Below are positions 8,293 to 16,573 of a DNA stretch of 64,000 nt, piece by piece. A model generated the notes under the pieces. That model was not told the origin of the DNA. It saw only the letters and a list, made by a program, of their open reading frames with translations, and did not search any database. Numbering within the stretch: the first letter of the stretch is position 1; each line of letters opens with the position of its first letter. The stretch spans positions 30,914 to 94,913 of the forward strand of contig CALRTC020000027.1 of NCBI GenBank assembly GCA_943371025.1, in the 5' to 3' direction. A program made the translations under genes and the position numbers. This DNA is from Niveispirillum sp943371025 (GTDB lineage: Bacteria; Pseudomonadota; Alphaproteobacteria; Azospirillales; Azospirillaceae).

Positions 8293-10185
8293 TCAGTAGG
8301 CCGTGTCGGTGTTGAACCGGGACTGTGCGGCCAGCCGCACAGCGGCATTGGCGGCGCCATAGGCGTCGTAGCCGCGGCGTTCGACAAATTCGAAGAAGAA
8401 GCGCTTGGCGAAGGCGCGGGAGTAAAGCTGGAAGAACTCCGCCTCCTCCGTCCGGTCATACAGGATGTCGTGTGCCGCCATCCGTTCCACCAGATCGGGG
8501 TCCAGGCCGAACCGCGCCTCGATATCGTCGTAATAGTTGCGGGGGATCGGCAGGCGTTCCAGCCCGCGTTCCTGCAAAGCCTTGGCGGTCGCAAAGATAT
8601 CACCGGTGGCCAGCGCCACATGCTGTACGCCCGCACCCAGATAATGGTTCAGGAAACGCGACGTCAGGGTCTGCGCCGCCGCCGACCCGTTCAGGGTGAT
8701 GCGGAAAGACCTGTCGCCATTCTCGATTGCCTGGCTGTGGACGATGCCCAGCGGATCGGCGATTTCCAACTGCGGCGTTTTGGTCACGTCGAACAGCGCG
8801 AAATAGTAAAGCAGCCAGGACAGGAATTCCTCATACCCCATGGCCTGGGCGATATGGTCGATGCGGGTCAGCCCCACACCGGGCACGGCCGCCGCGGTCA
8901 GGGGGACGAAATCATTGCGCCAGACCTGATCCTGCGTCCCTTCCTCGATGAAATAGATCAGGCTGCCGCCCACGCCGCGCACACAGGGTATATCCATCTC
9001 ACCCGGCCCCACTGCCTGGGCAAAGCGGGGTATGCGCAGGCTGTCGGCACGGGCGAGCGCCGCCGGCACATCATGCACCCGCAGGGCCAGCGCACAGACC
9101 GAGGCGCCATGCACGATGGAATGGCTGTGGGCAAAGCCCTCCGTCTCCCCATTCAGCACGATGTTGATGTCGCCCTGACGCCAGCGGGTCACGGCCTTGC
9201 TGACATGCCGCCCCACCGGTTCAAAGCCCATGCTGGCCAGCATGGCGCCCAATGGCCCGGCCTCTTCCTCTGTTGCGGCGAATTCGATGAATTCCACGCC
9301 GCGCACATCCACGCGCGGGGGCATGGTGGCCGGGCGTTTCAGCCGGGCCAGTGCCTCATCCTCCACCATCTTCAGCGAACGGAAGCCGTCGAGCGCGATA
9401 CCGGACGCGGAGCCCGCGCGGAAGCGGTCGTTGAAGATCTCCAGTGACAGCGGCCCGCGATAGCCGATGGCGATCAGCGCCTTCACATAATCGGTGATGG
9501 GCAGATCGCCCTGGCCCGGCATGTTGCGGAAATGCCGGCTCCAGTACAGATGGTCCATGTCCAGGCGCGGGGCGTCGGCGATCTGCACGATGAACAGCTT
9601 GGCAGGGTCGATATCGCGGATGCTGTCGATGGGCACATTGCGGGCCAGTGAATGGAAACTGTCCAGGATCAAGCCGATATTCGGATGATTGACCCGGTGG
9701 ACGATGTCCCAGGCGTCACGATGATCATGCACATGCCGGCCCCAGGCCAGCGCCTCGTACCCCACCCGCAGCCCCCGCGTCGCGGCCAGTGCGCCCAGAT
9801 CCCGGAAATCATCGACGATGCGCCCGCGTTCGGGCAGCGATTGCGGGGAGACGTTGGAACAGACCAGCAGCAGGTCCGTGCCCAGTTCCGCCATTACGTC
9901 GAACTTGCGCTGCATCCGTTCAAAGGTGCGGGTGCGCAAGGTGCCGGGCATGCCTTCGAAATCGCGGAAAGGCTGGAACATGGTGATGGCCAGCCCCAGA
10001 TCGGCCGCGATGCGGCGCACATCGGCGGGGCGGCCGTCGAAGGTCAGAAGGTCGTTCTCGAATATCTCCACGCCGCCGAACCCGGCCGCCGCCGCCGCTT
10101 CCAGCTTGCCGGTCAGGGTGCCGCTGATCGACACGGTGGCGATGGATTTGACCAGGCCGCCGGCCGGCATGTCCGCCCGTTCCAT
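8293..10185 (-). CDS. quiC: 3-dehydroshikimate dehydratase fused to an HPPD-like domain
   Basis: The 630-residue enzyme converts 3-dehydroshikimate to protocatechuate, the last step from quinate to the beta-ketoadipate pathway. Residues 10-275 form a xylose-isomerase-like TIM barrel with metal-binding motifs such as VEIFEND and LSLEIFND. Residues 300-625 resemble 4-hydroxyphenylpyruvate dioxygenase (RIDHIAQ, HVALATGDIF, FFFEFVERRGYDAYG). This two-domain layout matches Pseudomonas QuiC1. The ATG at 10185 has a GGGAGGG site. Transcription is divergent from aroQ across an operator-like palindrome, and the esterase and DUF3237 genes follow on the same strand. The role of the HPPD-like half in this family is not established. 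Confidence 0.9.
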   Translation of the reverse strand: MERADMPAGGLVKSIATVSISGTLTGKLEAAAAAGFGGVEIFENDLLTFDGRPADVRRIAADLGLAITMFQPFRDFEGMPGTLRTRTFERMQRKFDVMAELGTDLLLVCSNVSPQSLPERGRIVDDFRDLGALAATRGLRVGYEALAWGRHVHDHRDAWDIVHRVNHPNIGLILDSFHSLARNVPIDSIRDIDPAKLFIVQIADAPRLDMDHLYWSRHFRNMPGQGDLPITDYVKALIAIGYRGPLSLEIFNDRFRAGSASGIALDGFRSLKMVEDEALARLKRPATMPPRVDVRGVEFIEFAATEEEAGPLGAMLASMGFEPVGRHVSKAVTRWRQGDINIVLNGETEGFAHSHSIVHGASVCALALRVHDVPAALARADSLRIPRFAQAVGPGEMDIPCVRGVGGSLIYFIEEGTQDQVWRNDFVPLTAAAVPGVGLTRIDHIAQAMGYEEFLSWLLYYFALFDVTKTPQLEIADPLGIVHSQAIENGDRSFRITLNGSAAAQTLTSRFLNHYLGAGVQHVALATGDIFATAKALQERGLERLPIPRNYYDDIEARFGLDPDLVERMAAHDILYDRTEEAEFFQLYSRAFAKRFFFEFVERRGYDAYGAANAAVRLAAQSRFNTDTAY

Positions 10186-10246
10186 GTGCCCTCCCAATAT
10201 CTTGATTGCTGCTGATTTTCGGGTCTTGAAAGACGCGCCTTGACGT

Positions 10247-10264
10247 GAACGTACTATTTCGTAC
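10247..10264. promoter_or_regulatory. Second TetR-like operator in the quiC/aroQ divergent region
   Basis: GAACGTA-CTAT-TTCGTAC has the same 7-4-7 geometry as the palindrome at 5334. The right arm is identical and the left arm matches at five of seven positions. It lies 62 bases before quiC and 72 bases before the dehydroquinase gene, so one regulator could control both transcripts. The imperfect left arm lowers confidence. Confidence 0.5.
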
Positions 10265-10335
10265 ACATTCGCGCAACGGCCAATGCCATCGGCCGATCAA
10301 CGACAAACACCGCCTGTAACCGGGCGCAGGGGGGA

Positions 10336-10803
10336 ATGGTGCCGGACCCTGTGGAGCGACAGCCTGTCCACATTCTGAACGGGCCCAATCTGAATTTGCT
10401 GGGTACGCGGGAACCGGAAAAATACGGTCACCGCACCCTGGCCGATATCGAGGAAGCCTGCCGCCGCCAGGCGCGGGCGCTGGGCCTTTCCGTGCTGTGT
10501 CGGCAGAGCAATCATGAAGGCACGCTGATCGACTGGATCCATGCGGCGCGGACCGACGCGGCGGGGATCATCTTCAATCCCGGCGCTTACAGCCATACAT
10601 CGGTCGCCATCATGGATGCGCTGCTGGCCTGCCCCATTCCGGTGGTGGAAGTGCATCTGACCAACATTCATCGGCGGGAGGCTTTCCGCCATCATTCCTA
10701 TGTGTCTCTGGCGGTAACGGGTGTGATCTGCGGCCTTGGCGCCGACGGCTACCTGGCCGCTCTCACCTTTCTCGGCAACAGAGTGGGGAACAGCCCATCA
10801 TGA
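10336..10803 (+). CDS. aroQ: Type II 3-dehydroquinate dehydratase
   Basis: The 155-residue enzyme interconverts 3-dehydroquinate and 3-dehydroshikimate. The type II signature LNGPNLNLLGTREPEKYG is at 14-31 with catalytic Tyr30; Asn81 (FNPGAYSHTS) and His107 (EVHLTNIH) are the other expected active-site residues. Its stop overlaps the next start (ATGA). Given its neighbours (quinate/shikimate dehydrogenase, quiC, a transporter), it probably serves quinate catabolism rather than aromatic amino acid synthesis, so the symbol quiB would also fit. A purine-rich site (GCAGGGGGGA) precedes the ATG. Confidence 0.95.
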   Translation: MVPDPVERQPVHILNGPNLNLLGTREPEKYGHRTLADIEEACRRQARALGLSVLCRQSNHEGTLIDWIHAARTDAAGIIFNPGAYSHTSVAIMDALLACPIPVVEVHLTNIHRREAFRHHSYVSLAVTGVICGLGADGYLAALTFLGNRVGNSPS

Positions 10804-11651
10804 ACGGGAAATCCATCCTCGCGGGCCTGATCGGGTCGGGAATACAGGCATCCCTGACACCGCGTATGCATGAACAGGAGGGGGCCCGCCAGGGCCTTCG
10901 CTATGTCTATCGCCTGATCGATCTGAAACCGCTGGGTCTGGACGTGGCGGCACTGCCCGATCTGGTGGCAGGGGCGCAACGCTTCGGCTTCAACGGCCTG
11001 AACATCACCCATCCCTGCAAGCAGGCGGTAATCCCGCTGCTGGATGAACTGTCGCCAGAAGCAGCCGCCATCGGGGCGGTCAATACGGTCGTCCTGCAGA
11101 ATGGTCGCAAGACCGGGCACAATACGGACTGGTGGGGCTTCGCCGAAGGGTTCCGGCGTGGCCTGCCCGGTGCCGATCTGCGCCATGTGGTGCAACTGGG
11201 TGCCGGCGGGGCCGGTGCCGCCGTCGGCTACGCGCTGCTGCGGCTGGGCGTGGAAAGCCTGTCGATCTTTGATGTGCAGATGGCGCGGGCCGACGAACTG
11301 GCGACCCGCCTCAACAGCCTGTTCGGAAACGGCCGGGTCAGGGCCGTGCAGACACCCGACAGCGTACTTCCCCACGCCCAGGGGCTGGTGAACACCACGC
11401 CGCGCGGCATGGCCGATTATCCGGGACTGCCGGTGGCGGAAGGGCTGCTGCGCCCTGACCTGTGGGTGGCGGAGATCATCTATTTTCCCATCGAAACGGA
11501 ATTGCTGCGCACGGCCCGCCGGCTGGGCTGTCGCACGCTGGATGGCGGCGGCATGGCGCTGTTCCAGGCGGTGGGCGCCTTCCAGCTTTTCACCGGCATC
11601 GAACCGAACGCCGGTGACATGGGCGCGGATTTCAAGGCAATGCTGGGATAA
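10800..11651 (+). CDS. Quinate/shikimate dehydrogenase (AroE-like)
   Basis: The 283-residue NAD(P)-dependent dehydrogenase belongs to the shikimate dehydrogenase family. The catalytic lysine is Lys74 in NITHPCKQ, the partner aspartate Asp110 in NTDWWGF, and the nucleotide loop GAGGAG at 134-139. The substrate-binding SLTP is at 18-21. It overlaps the dehydroquinase gene by four bases. The catabolic setting suggests oxidation of quinate and/or shikimate, as in Corynebacterium QsuD. There is no PQQ-dependent quinate dehydrogenase in the window, so this enzyme would be the entry step. Cofactor preference cannot be judged from sequence alone. Confidence 0.9.
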   Translation: MNGKSILAGLIGSGIQASLTPRMHEQEGARQGLRYVYRLIDLKPLGLDVAALPDLVAGAQRFGFNGLNITHPCKQAVIPLLDELSPEAAAIGAVNTVVLQNGRKTGHNTDWWGFAEGFRRGLPGADLRHVVQLGAGGAGAAVGYALLRLGVESLSIFDVQMARADELATRLNSLFGNGRVRAVQTPDSVLPHAQGLVNTTPRGMADYPGLPVAEGLLRPDLWVAEIIYFPIETELLRTARRLGCRTLDGGGMALFQAVGAFQLFTGIEPNAGDMGADFKAMLG

Positions 11652-11726
11652 TAACGCTGCCGTGCGGGCGTAAACGTCGCGACAAGGCCCGACAGAAGGC
11701 CAGGCGCGGACCAGGGAGGGAAAAGA

Positions 11727-13058
11727 ATGCTGACAAAGCTAGGCCCGAAGACCGACCGGGCCACCGCCGAATTCCAGGCGCGCCTTGCCGCCCTGGAAGC
11801 GGCCCCGATGGGGCGCACGCGCCTGACGGTAGTGCTGCTCTGCTTTGTCCTGAACCTGCTGGATGGGGTGGATGTGGTGCTGCTGACCTATGCGGCACCC
11901 GTCATCGCCCAGGAATGGGGGCTGAAGGACGGCGCGCTGGGCATCGTGCTGACGGCCAGCCTGCTGGGCACGGCCTTCGGGTCGATGCTGATGGGGCCGG
12001 TGGCGGATATGATCGGCCGGCGCAAGGTGGTGCTGATCGCCATCAGCCTGATCGGGGCCGGCATGCTGCTGGCAGCCACGGCGCATGACATGGTGATGCT
12101 GGCCGTCTGGCGCGTGGTGACGGGGGTGGGCATCGGTGCCATCCTGGCTTCCATGGCCTCCATCACTTCAGAATTCTCAAACGCCAGACTGCGCAGCTTC
12201 TGGGTGGCCTTCCTGCAGGCGGGGTGGCCCATCGGGGCCATCATCACCGGCTTCGCCTCTGCCGTCCTGATCCAGACCTATGGGTGGAAGCCGCTGTTCG
12301 TGGGATCGGGCCTGCTGTCGGCCGTCATCCTGCCGGTGGTCGCCTGGCTGATGCCGGAATCGCTGCAATTCCTGGCCAAACAGGATGCACCCGACCGGTT
12401 GCAGCGCATGAACCGGCTGCTGATCAAACTGGGGCAGCCATCGCTGAAAGGCGCACCCCCCTTGCCGGCGAAGCGTGGTGTGAAGCTGTCGGCCCTGTTC
12501 GAGGGACATCTGGCCCGCTCCACACCCGCCTTGTGGCTGGGCATGACGATGGGCTGGGCCGGGCTCTATTTCCTGATCAGCTGGATTCCCCGCATCGCGG
12601 TCAATGCCGGATTGGCGCTGGATCAGGCGATCATGGCGGGTGCTACCTTCAATATCGGCGCCTTCATCGGAAGCGCCGGCATCGGCCTGATGGCCACACG
12701 CCTGCCCCTCAATCGCCTGATCCCTGTCTTCCTGGGCAGTGCCACCGTGCTGATGCTGCTGTTCGGCTGGGTATCGATGCCGATTGCCGCCACCTTCGCG
12801 GTCATCCTGGGCCTGGGTGTCCTGGTCCAGGGCGGGTTCAACGCCTTTTATCCAACCGCCGCACTGCTCTATCCCACGGAAATCCGCACGACCGGCATCG
12901 GCACGGCCATGGCCGTGGGCCGAAGCGGCGCCATCCTGGGGCCTCTGGCGGCGGGTTACCTGATGGAGATCGGCACCGACCGGGGCATGCTGTTCCTGAT
13001 CTATGCGGTGCCGCTGGCCATCGCGGCGGCCGCTGCCTGGATGGTGTCGTCCCGGTAG
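11727..13058 (+). CDS. MFS transporter, aromatic acid:H+ symporter type
   Basis: The 443-residue inner-membrane protein has about 12 transmembrane helices. The DGVD motif at 46-49 in TM1 and the GPVADMIGRRK loop between TM2 and TM3 are typical of the AAHS family (PcaK/BenK/quinate-shikimate carriers). It follows the dehydrogenase by 75 bases with a GGGAGGG site before the ATG. It is expected to import quinate, shikimate or hydroxycinnamates released by the secreted esterases. The exact substrate is inferred from context. Confidence 0.9.
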   Translation: MLTKLGPKTDRATAEFQARLAALEAAPMGRTRLTVVLLCFVLNLLDGVDVVLLTYAAPVIAQEWGLKDGALGIVLTASLLGTAFGSMLMGPVADMIGRRKVVLIAISLIGAGMLLAATAHDMVMLAVWRVVTGVGIGAILASMASITSEFSNARLRSFWVAFLQAGWPIGAIITGFASAVLIQTYGWKPLFVGSGLLSAVILPVVAWLMPESLQFLAKQDAPDRLQRMNRLLIKLGQPSLKGAPPLPAKRGVKLSALFEGHLARSTPALWLGMTMGWAGLYFLISWIPRIAVNAGLALDQAIMAGATFNIGAFIGSAGIGLMATRLPLNRLIPVFLGSATVLMLLFGWVSMPIAATFAVILGLGVLVQGGFNAFYPTAALLYPTEIRTTGIGTAMAVGRSGAILGPLAAGYLMEIGTDRGMLFLIYAVPLAIAAAAAWMVSSR

Positions 13059-13072
13059 GCGGCTGGACAAAA

Positions 13073-13372
13073 TCAGCCCCTGCACGGTGACGGTGAAGGC
13101 GTGACCGGACGGTGCTGCGGGGGCGAATGCCTCCCAATGCAGATGATCGGCGGACCAGCAGCCCACAGGGCCCAGGCCATGGACAGAAGCGGTGTGACAC
13201 CGATACCGCCGGCCAGCAGCAGAGCCGGCGCGGTACTGCCCTCCAGCGGGAAATGGCCGCGAGGGCGGCCGATGCTCAAAGTCATGCCCTTTTTCAGGTT
13301 CGCACGAATCCAGGCCGAACCGCGCAGGATCGATAGTGACAGGCATTTCGGCCGCGACCCCGCCCTTGTCAT
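13073..13372 (-). pseudogene. Fragment of a vanillate-demethylase-reductase-like oxidoreductase
   Basis: The minus strand encodes a ferredoxin-reductase-like stretch: RGSAWIRANLKKGMTLSIG, then RPRGHFPLEG and LLLAGGIGVTPLLSMAWAL. This matches the central FAD/NAD-binding part of VanB/phthalate dioxygenase reductases (GGIG-x-TPLLSM). After this segment the homologous reading appears to continue in another frame, and both the N-terminal flavin part and the C-terminal [2Fe-2S] domain are missing. It therefore looks like a decayed remnant. It lies directly downstream of the aromatic-acid transporter on the opposite strand, consistent with loss of a former demethylase module. Confidence 0.55.
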
Positions 13373-13948
13373 GACCAGGATATCAATGGTTGCGATGCAA
13401 GCCCCGAAATTGGCAAGCCGTTGCCATGACCATCGCCCTCTCTATGCAACCAGCATATAACCTGGGGGGCCGTCGGCGGCAGGGTGACGGGGGGCGGCGA
13501 ACGGCAGATTCATCCAAAGAACGGACCGGGACAGCACAAAAGCGATCGTCAGTCCGCGCCACTTGGCGCCTGTTCCACATTTTGCGGTTCCGCGTGGAAC
13601 CGGTCCTGCCGGGGGGCTGTGGCCGTCATGGGGCAGTTGCATCTCTCCTGGCAGAGTACGCCAACTCACAGCGGCCCGGCGTGATTTGCGTCGCTTTTTT
13701 GGTTGTTATCAGCTTGGGTCGGCAGATGAAATTAAATTATGTTGTTGCCCTCTGTGTTGAGGGGCGCAGTGCCGGGGTTGATATTCTGGATGGCCCGCGC
13801 AGCGTCACAGACAATGAAAAGATGTAGAATAATTTATCGTATTGTCATGAGCTTCCTACATCATTTTCCGAGCGAAGGTGATAATATGTTGTTCAGCCCG
13901 TTAGGGTTTGTGACCTGATCTCATTTGGAACTGACTTTTCTGCGAGAA
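13373..13948. other. Intergenic region without a convincing gene
   Basis: No reading frame here has family-like composition. From about 13680 the DNA becomes clearly more AT-rich than its surroundings, as expected for a promoter region of the downstream TetR gene. A 7-bp inverted pair, GATGTAG (13821-13827) and CTACATC (13856-13862), flanks an AT-rich core and could be a regulator site, but the wide spacing makes this weak. Confidence 0.4.
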
Positions 13949-14554
13949 ATGCAAAAAATCATACAATCAGAAGGGGTTGCTGATCGGGTCCGTAGCCGTG
14001 GCCGCCCCCGCGACCCGGAGAAGGATCGTCTCATCCGCGACGCGACCTGGAAGCTGATCGCCCGCCATGGCTATGACGCCTTGACGTTTGAGGCCATCGC
14101 ACAAGAGGTCGGGTGCAGCCGGACCACGCTCTATCGTCGCTTCCCGACGAAGGAAGAACTGGTCACGACCGTACTGGAAAAGACACTCCGCGCGGTGGAA
14201 CCCGTCATCCGGGACGACATGACGCCGCGCGACGTGCTGATAATGCTGGTACGGGTCGGTGTGGAATATCTGTCGGGTCACCGCGGGGCGGCGATCCTGA
14301 ACGTCGCTTCCGCGGCACGCAGCAAACCGGAACTGGCCCGTGTGTTCGACAACCATCTGGCCAATGTCGCCCCGTACTACATTGCCCAATTGCGCCGGCT
14401 GTCGCCGGAAGCCGACGCTGCCAAGGTCGATTTCGTGCTGCATACGCTGATGGGCAGCTTCATCCACCATATCGCCATCCGGCGCGTCGGCCTGTCCCAG
14501 GCGCAGATGGAGGATCTGGTCGATCAGGCCATCGGCCTGATCACCAAACCCTGA
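13949..14554 (+). CDS. TetR-family transcriptional regulator
   Basis: The 201-residue regulator has an N-terminal helix-turn-helix at about 25-70 (EAIAQEVGCSRTTLYRRFPT) preceded by a basic segment (RSRGRPRDPEKDR), and a C-terminal TetR_C-like helical domain. The ATG at 13949 is preferred; a TTG eight codons upstream is also possible, and neither has a strong ribosome site. It converges on the phoD-like gene. It might control the nearby TonB receptor with palindromes at 18908-18985, but no direct link is visible. Confidence 0.85.
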   Translation: MQKIIQSEGVADRVRSRGRPRDPEKDRLIRDATWKLIARHGYDALTFEAIAQEVGCSRTTLYRRFPTKEELVTTVLEKTLRAVEPVIRDDMTPRDVLIMLVRVGVEYLSGHRGAAILNVASAARSKPELARVFDNHLANVAPYYIAQLRRLSPEADAAKVDFVLHTLMGSFIHHIAIRRVGLSQAQMEDLVDQAIGLITKP

Positions 14555-14603
14555 AGCCATGGGGCGGCCGGCCGCGGCTGCGGACCGGTCGCCCCCCTTG
14601 AAC

Positions 14604-16397
14604 TCACACCTCTTCGATGGATCGGATGCCGCCTTCCGTGCCGGGAAGGATGCGATAGCTTTTCAGGATGAAACGCTTGTAATCGCGGCTCAGCACCGTG
14701 GTGACACCGATCAGGTCGACGCGGGCCTCTTCCGCCGACAGGGTCAAGAGCGCGAAGCCTTTGGTCAGATGCTGGTTGAACAGCACTTCCTCGCACGCGT
14801 CGGCGAAGGCAGGCCCCAGCTCGACATTGCCCAGCATATTGCCCAGGCTGCTGCTGGTAATGGCGGTGGTGCCGATTTCCGCGGCGATGCGGCGGCGGCC
14901 GGCGCCATTCAGCTCGTTCACCCAGAAGGCATGGCTGTCACCGGACAGGACCAGCGGGCGGGCGCCGGATTCCGTCAGGATGGCATCCATGCGGGCGCGC
15001 GCCGCCGGATAGGCATCCCAACCGTCGAATTCGAACGGGATGTCACGGGGCAGTTCCGCCAGTTGCCGGACCCAGGGACGCAGATAGGGCGTCATCTGTG
15101 CCAGCGCCTTTTCCCAGCCGTCCTTGCCCAGGGCGGCCACGACATCGACACCGGTCGTATGGGCCATGACCACTTGGTTGCCCAGGATCTGCCAGGGCTT
15201 GCCGGCACGGACGGAGGTTTCAAGCTGCGTGCGCAGCCATTTCTCCTGCGCGTCACCCAGCACGGTCCGCGAAGGATCCTCGATCCGCTTTTTCAGCGCC
15301 TCGGTATCCAGCTTGATGCCATAGGGGGCGGGGATGGGCTTGCCCGTGCGGGCGGCCGTCAGCACTTCCTTGACGATGGCGGGGTCGGTCACCTGCACCG
15401 GCTTGGCCGGGTCGGTCTTGTCCATCACCAGCCAACGGGTGTCCTGAGGGTCGCGCAGGCTGATCTGGCGGCTGCGGCCGACATGCCGGTTTTCCAGCAT
15501 CACCAGGGTTGCCAGATCGCCCAGTTCGAAGGTGCGGTTGATCTCTTCGAACCTGCGGCCCTGTTCGGGGTCCCGGATAGGGATCCATTCGTAATAGGCC
15601 CGGACGGACGCGGTGCGCCGTTCGATCCAGTCGCCTTCCTCGGCCTGATGGTTCTGGCCGCCGCCGGTCCAGCAATCATTGGCCGTCTCATGATCGTCCC
15701 AGACACAGATCCAGGGCGCGCGGGCATGGGCCGCCTGCAGGTCCGGGTCCAGCCGGTAGCAGGAATGCCGCTCGCGGTAATCGGCCAGGGTCACCGCCTC
15801 ATTCAGCGGCGTCGGCGCGCGGCCGATCTTCTGGCCGATCGACATGCCCAGCTGGTCAGGCGCCCCGCCATATTCATAGATATAGTCGCCAAGATGCAGC
15901 ACCAGATCCAGCCGGTCCAGCGCCGCCATCTCCTTATAGGCATTGAAGAAGCCGGTGGAATAAAGTGCGCAGGACGCCACCGCGACGACCATGTCCTTCA
16001 CCTTGCCTTCCGGCAGGGTCTGGGTCAGGCCGACGGGCGAGGTCTGTCCGCCGCAGCGGAACCGGTAATGATAGCGGGTCAGCGGACGCAGGCCCGCCGC
16101 ATCCACCTTCACCGTGAAGTCGCGGGCGGCACTGGTGCGGACCGTGCCACGGCGGACGGAACCCTTGAAGTCCGGGTCCTCCGCGATTTCCCAATCCACA
16201 TCCACCGGGCCGGCATCGGCCTGGGAGGGCGTCACGCGCGTCCACAGGATCACCCGGTCCTGGCGCGGGTCGCCGGACGCCACGCCGTGGCGGAAGGTGA
16301 CGGCCGGCGCATTGGCTGCACCGGCCGCCGTGCGCACGGTCGCCGTCAATGTGGCGGCGCCGGCCAGGCCCAGGGCACCGCGTCGATTGATTTTCAT
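14604..16397 (-). CDS. phoD: PhoD-like alkaline phosphatase/phosphodiesterase
   Basis: The 597-residue exported metallophosphatase has an N-terminal twin-arginine-like leader (MKINRRGALGLAGAA), suggesting Tat export. An N-terminal fibronectin-like PhoD_N domain (about 30-135) is followed by the PhoD catalytic domain with VASCALYSTGFF, LGDYIYEYGG, WDDHETANDCW and VLSGDSHAFWV, which carry expected metal ligands. PhoD enzymes use Ca/Fe and release phosphate from mono- and diesters. The gene lies downstream of a TonB receptor on the same strand, separated by a composite repeat (16414-16562). The pair suggests phosphorus scavenging, though substrate and regulation are unproven. Confidence 0.92.
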   Translation of the reverse strand: MKINRRGALGLAGAATLTATVRTAAGAANAPAVTFRHGVASGDPRQDRVILWTRVTPSQADAGPVDVDWEIAEDPDFKGSVRRGTVRTSAARDFTVKVDAAGLRPLTRYHYRFRCGGQTSPVGLTQTLPEGKVKDMVVAVASCALYSTGFFNAYKEMAALDRLDLVLHLGDYIYEYGGAPDQLGMSIGQKIGRAPTPLNEAVTLADYRERHSCYRLDPDLQAAHARAPWICVWDDHETANDCWTGGGQNHQAEEGDWIERRTASVRAYYEWIPIRDPEQGRRFEEINRTFELGDLATLVMLENRHVGRSRQISLRDPQDTRWLVMDKTDPAKPVQVTDPAIVKEVLTAARTGKPIPAPYGIKLDTEALKKRIEDPSRTVLGDAQEKWLRTQLETSVRAGKPWQILGNQVVMAHTTGVDVVAALGKDGWEKALAQMTPYLRPWVRQLAELPRDIPFEFDGWDAYPAARARMDAILTESGARPLVLSGDSHAFWVNELNGAGRRRIAAEIGTTAITSSSLGNMLGNVELGPAFADACEEVLFNQHLTKGFALLTLSAEEARVDLIGVTTVLSRDYKRFILKSYRILPGTEGGIRSIEEV

Positions 16398-16413
16398 GAT
16401 GGCACCTTCTCCT

Positions 16414-16562
16414 TAGAGCGTATTTCCGTTGACCGGAAACACGCTCTAGCCTTTCGTTTTCCTCAGTCGCCGGCGCTGCATCGGCAGCTTGGCTACGCCG
16501 CACAAGCGGCGCGGCGGCAGTCGCCGCCGGAGCTGTTTCCGGTCAACCGAAAACAGCTCTAG
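16414..16562. repeat. Composite palindromic intergenic repeat, copy 1
   Basis: This element of about 150 bases starts and ends with hairpins: TAGAGCG...CGCTCTA at 16414-16448, and GAGCTGTTTCCGGT (16530-16543) facing ACCGAAAACAGCTC (16546-16559). The GC-rich middle has its own inverted parts (GCCGCACAAGCGGC). It matches, in reverse orientation, the element at 22881-23033 along nearly its full length. It lies between the TonB receptor stop and the phoD start. It resembles REP/MITE-type intergenic repeats and may stop or process the shared transcript. Confidence 0.75.
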
Positions 16563-16573
16563 CTGGATGGCCG

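Noticed and set aside
12177..13346. 389-codon minus-strand frame under the MFS transporter
   Set aside because: It is antisense to a 12-helix transporter; only its first part overlaps the reductase-like remnant, which is better described as a pseudogene in another frame.
13390..13827. A 145-codon plus-strand frame in the intergenic region
   Set aside because: No ribosome site, no family-like segment, and it crosses a sharp change in base composition into AT-rich promoter-like DNA.
14559..16562. Long plus-strand open frame of over 660 codons opposite phoD
   Set aside because: It is fully antisense to a protein with a Tat leader and PhoD metal motifs, has no family motifs and reflects high-GC codon bias on the other strand.
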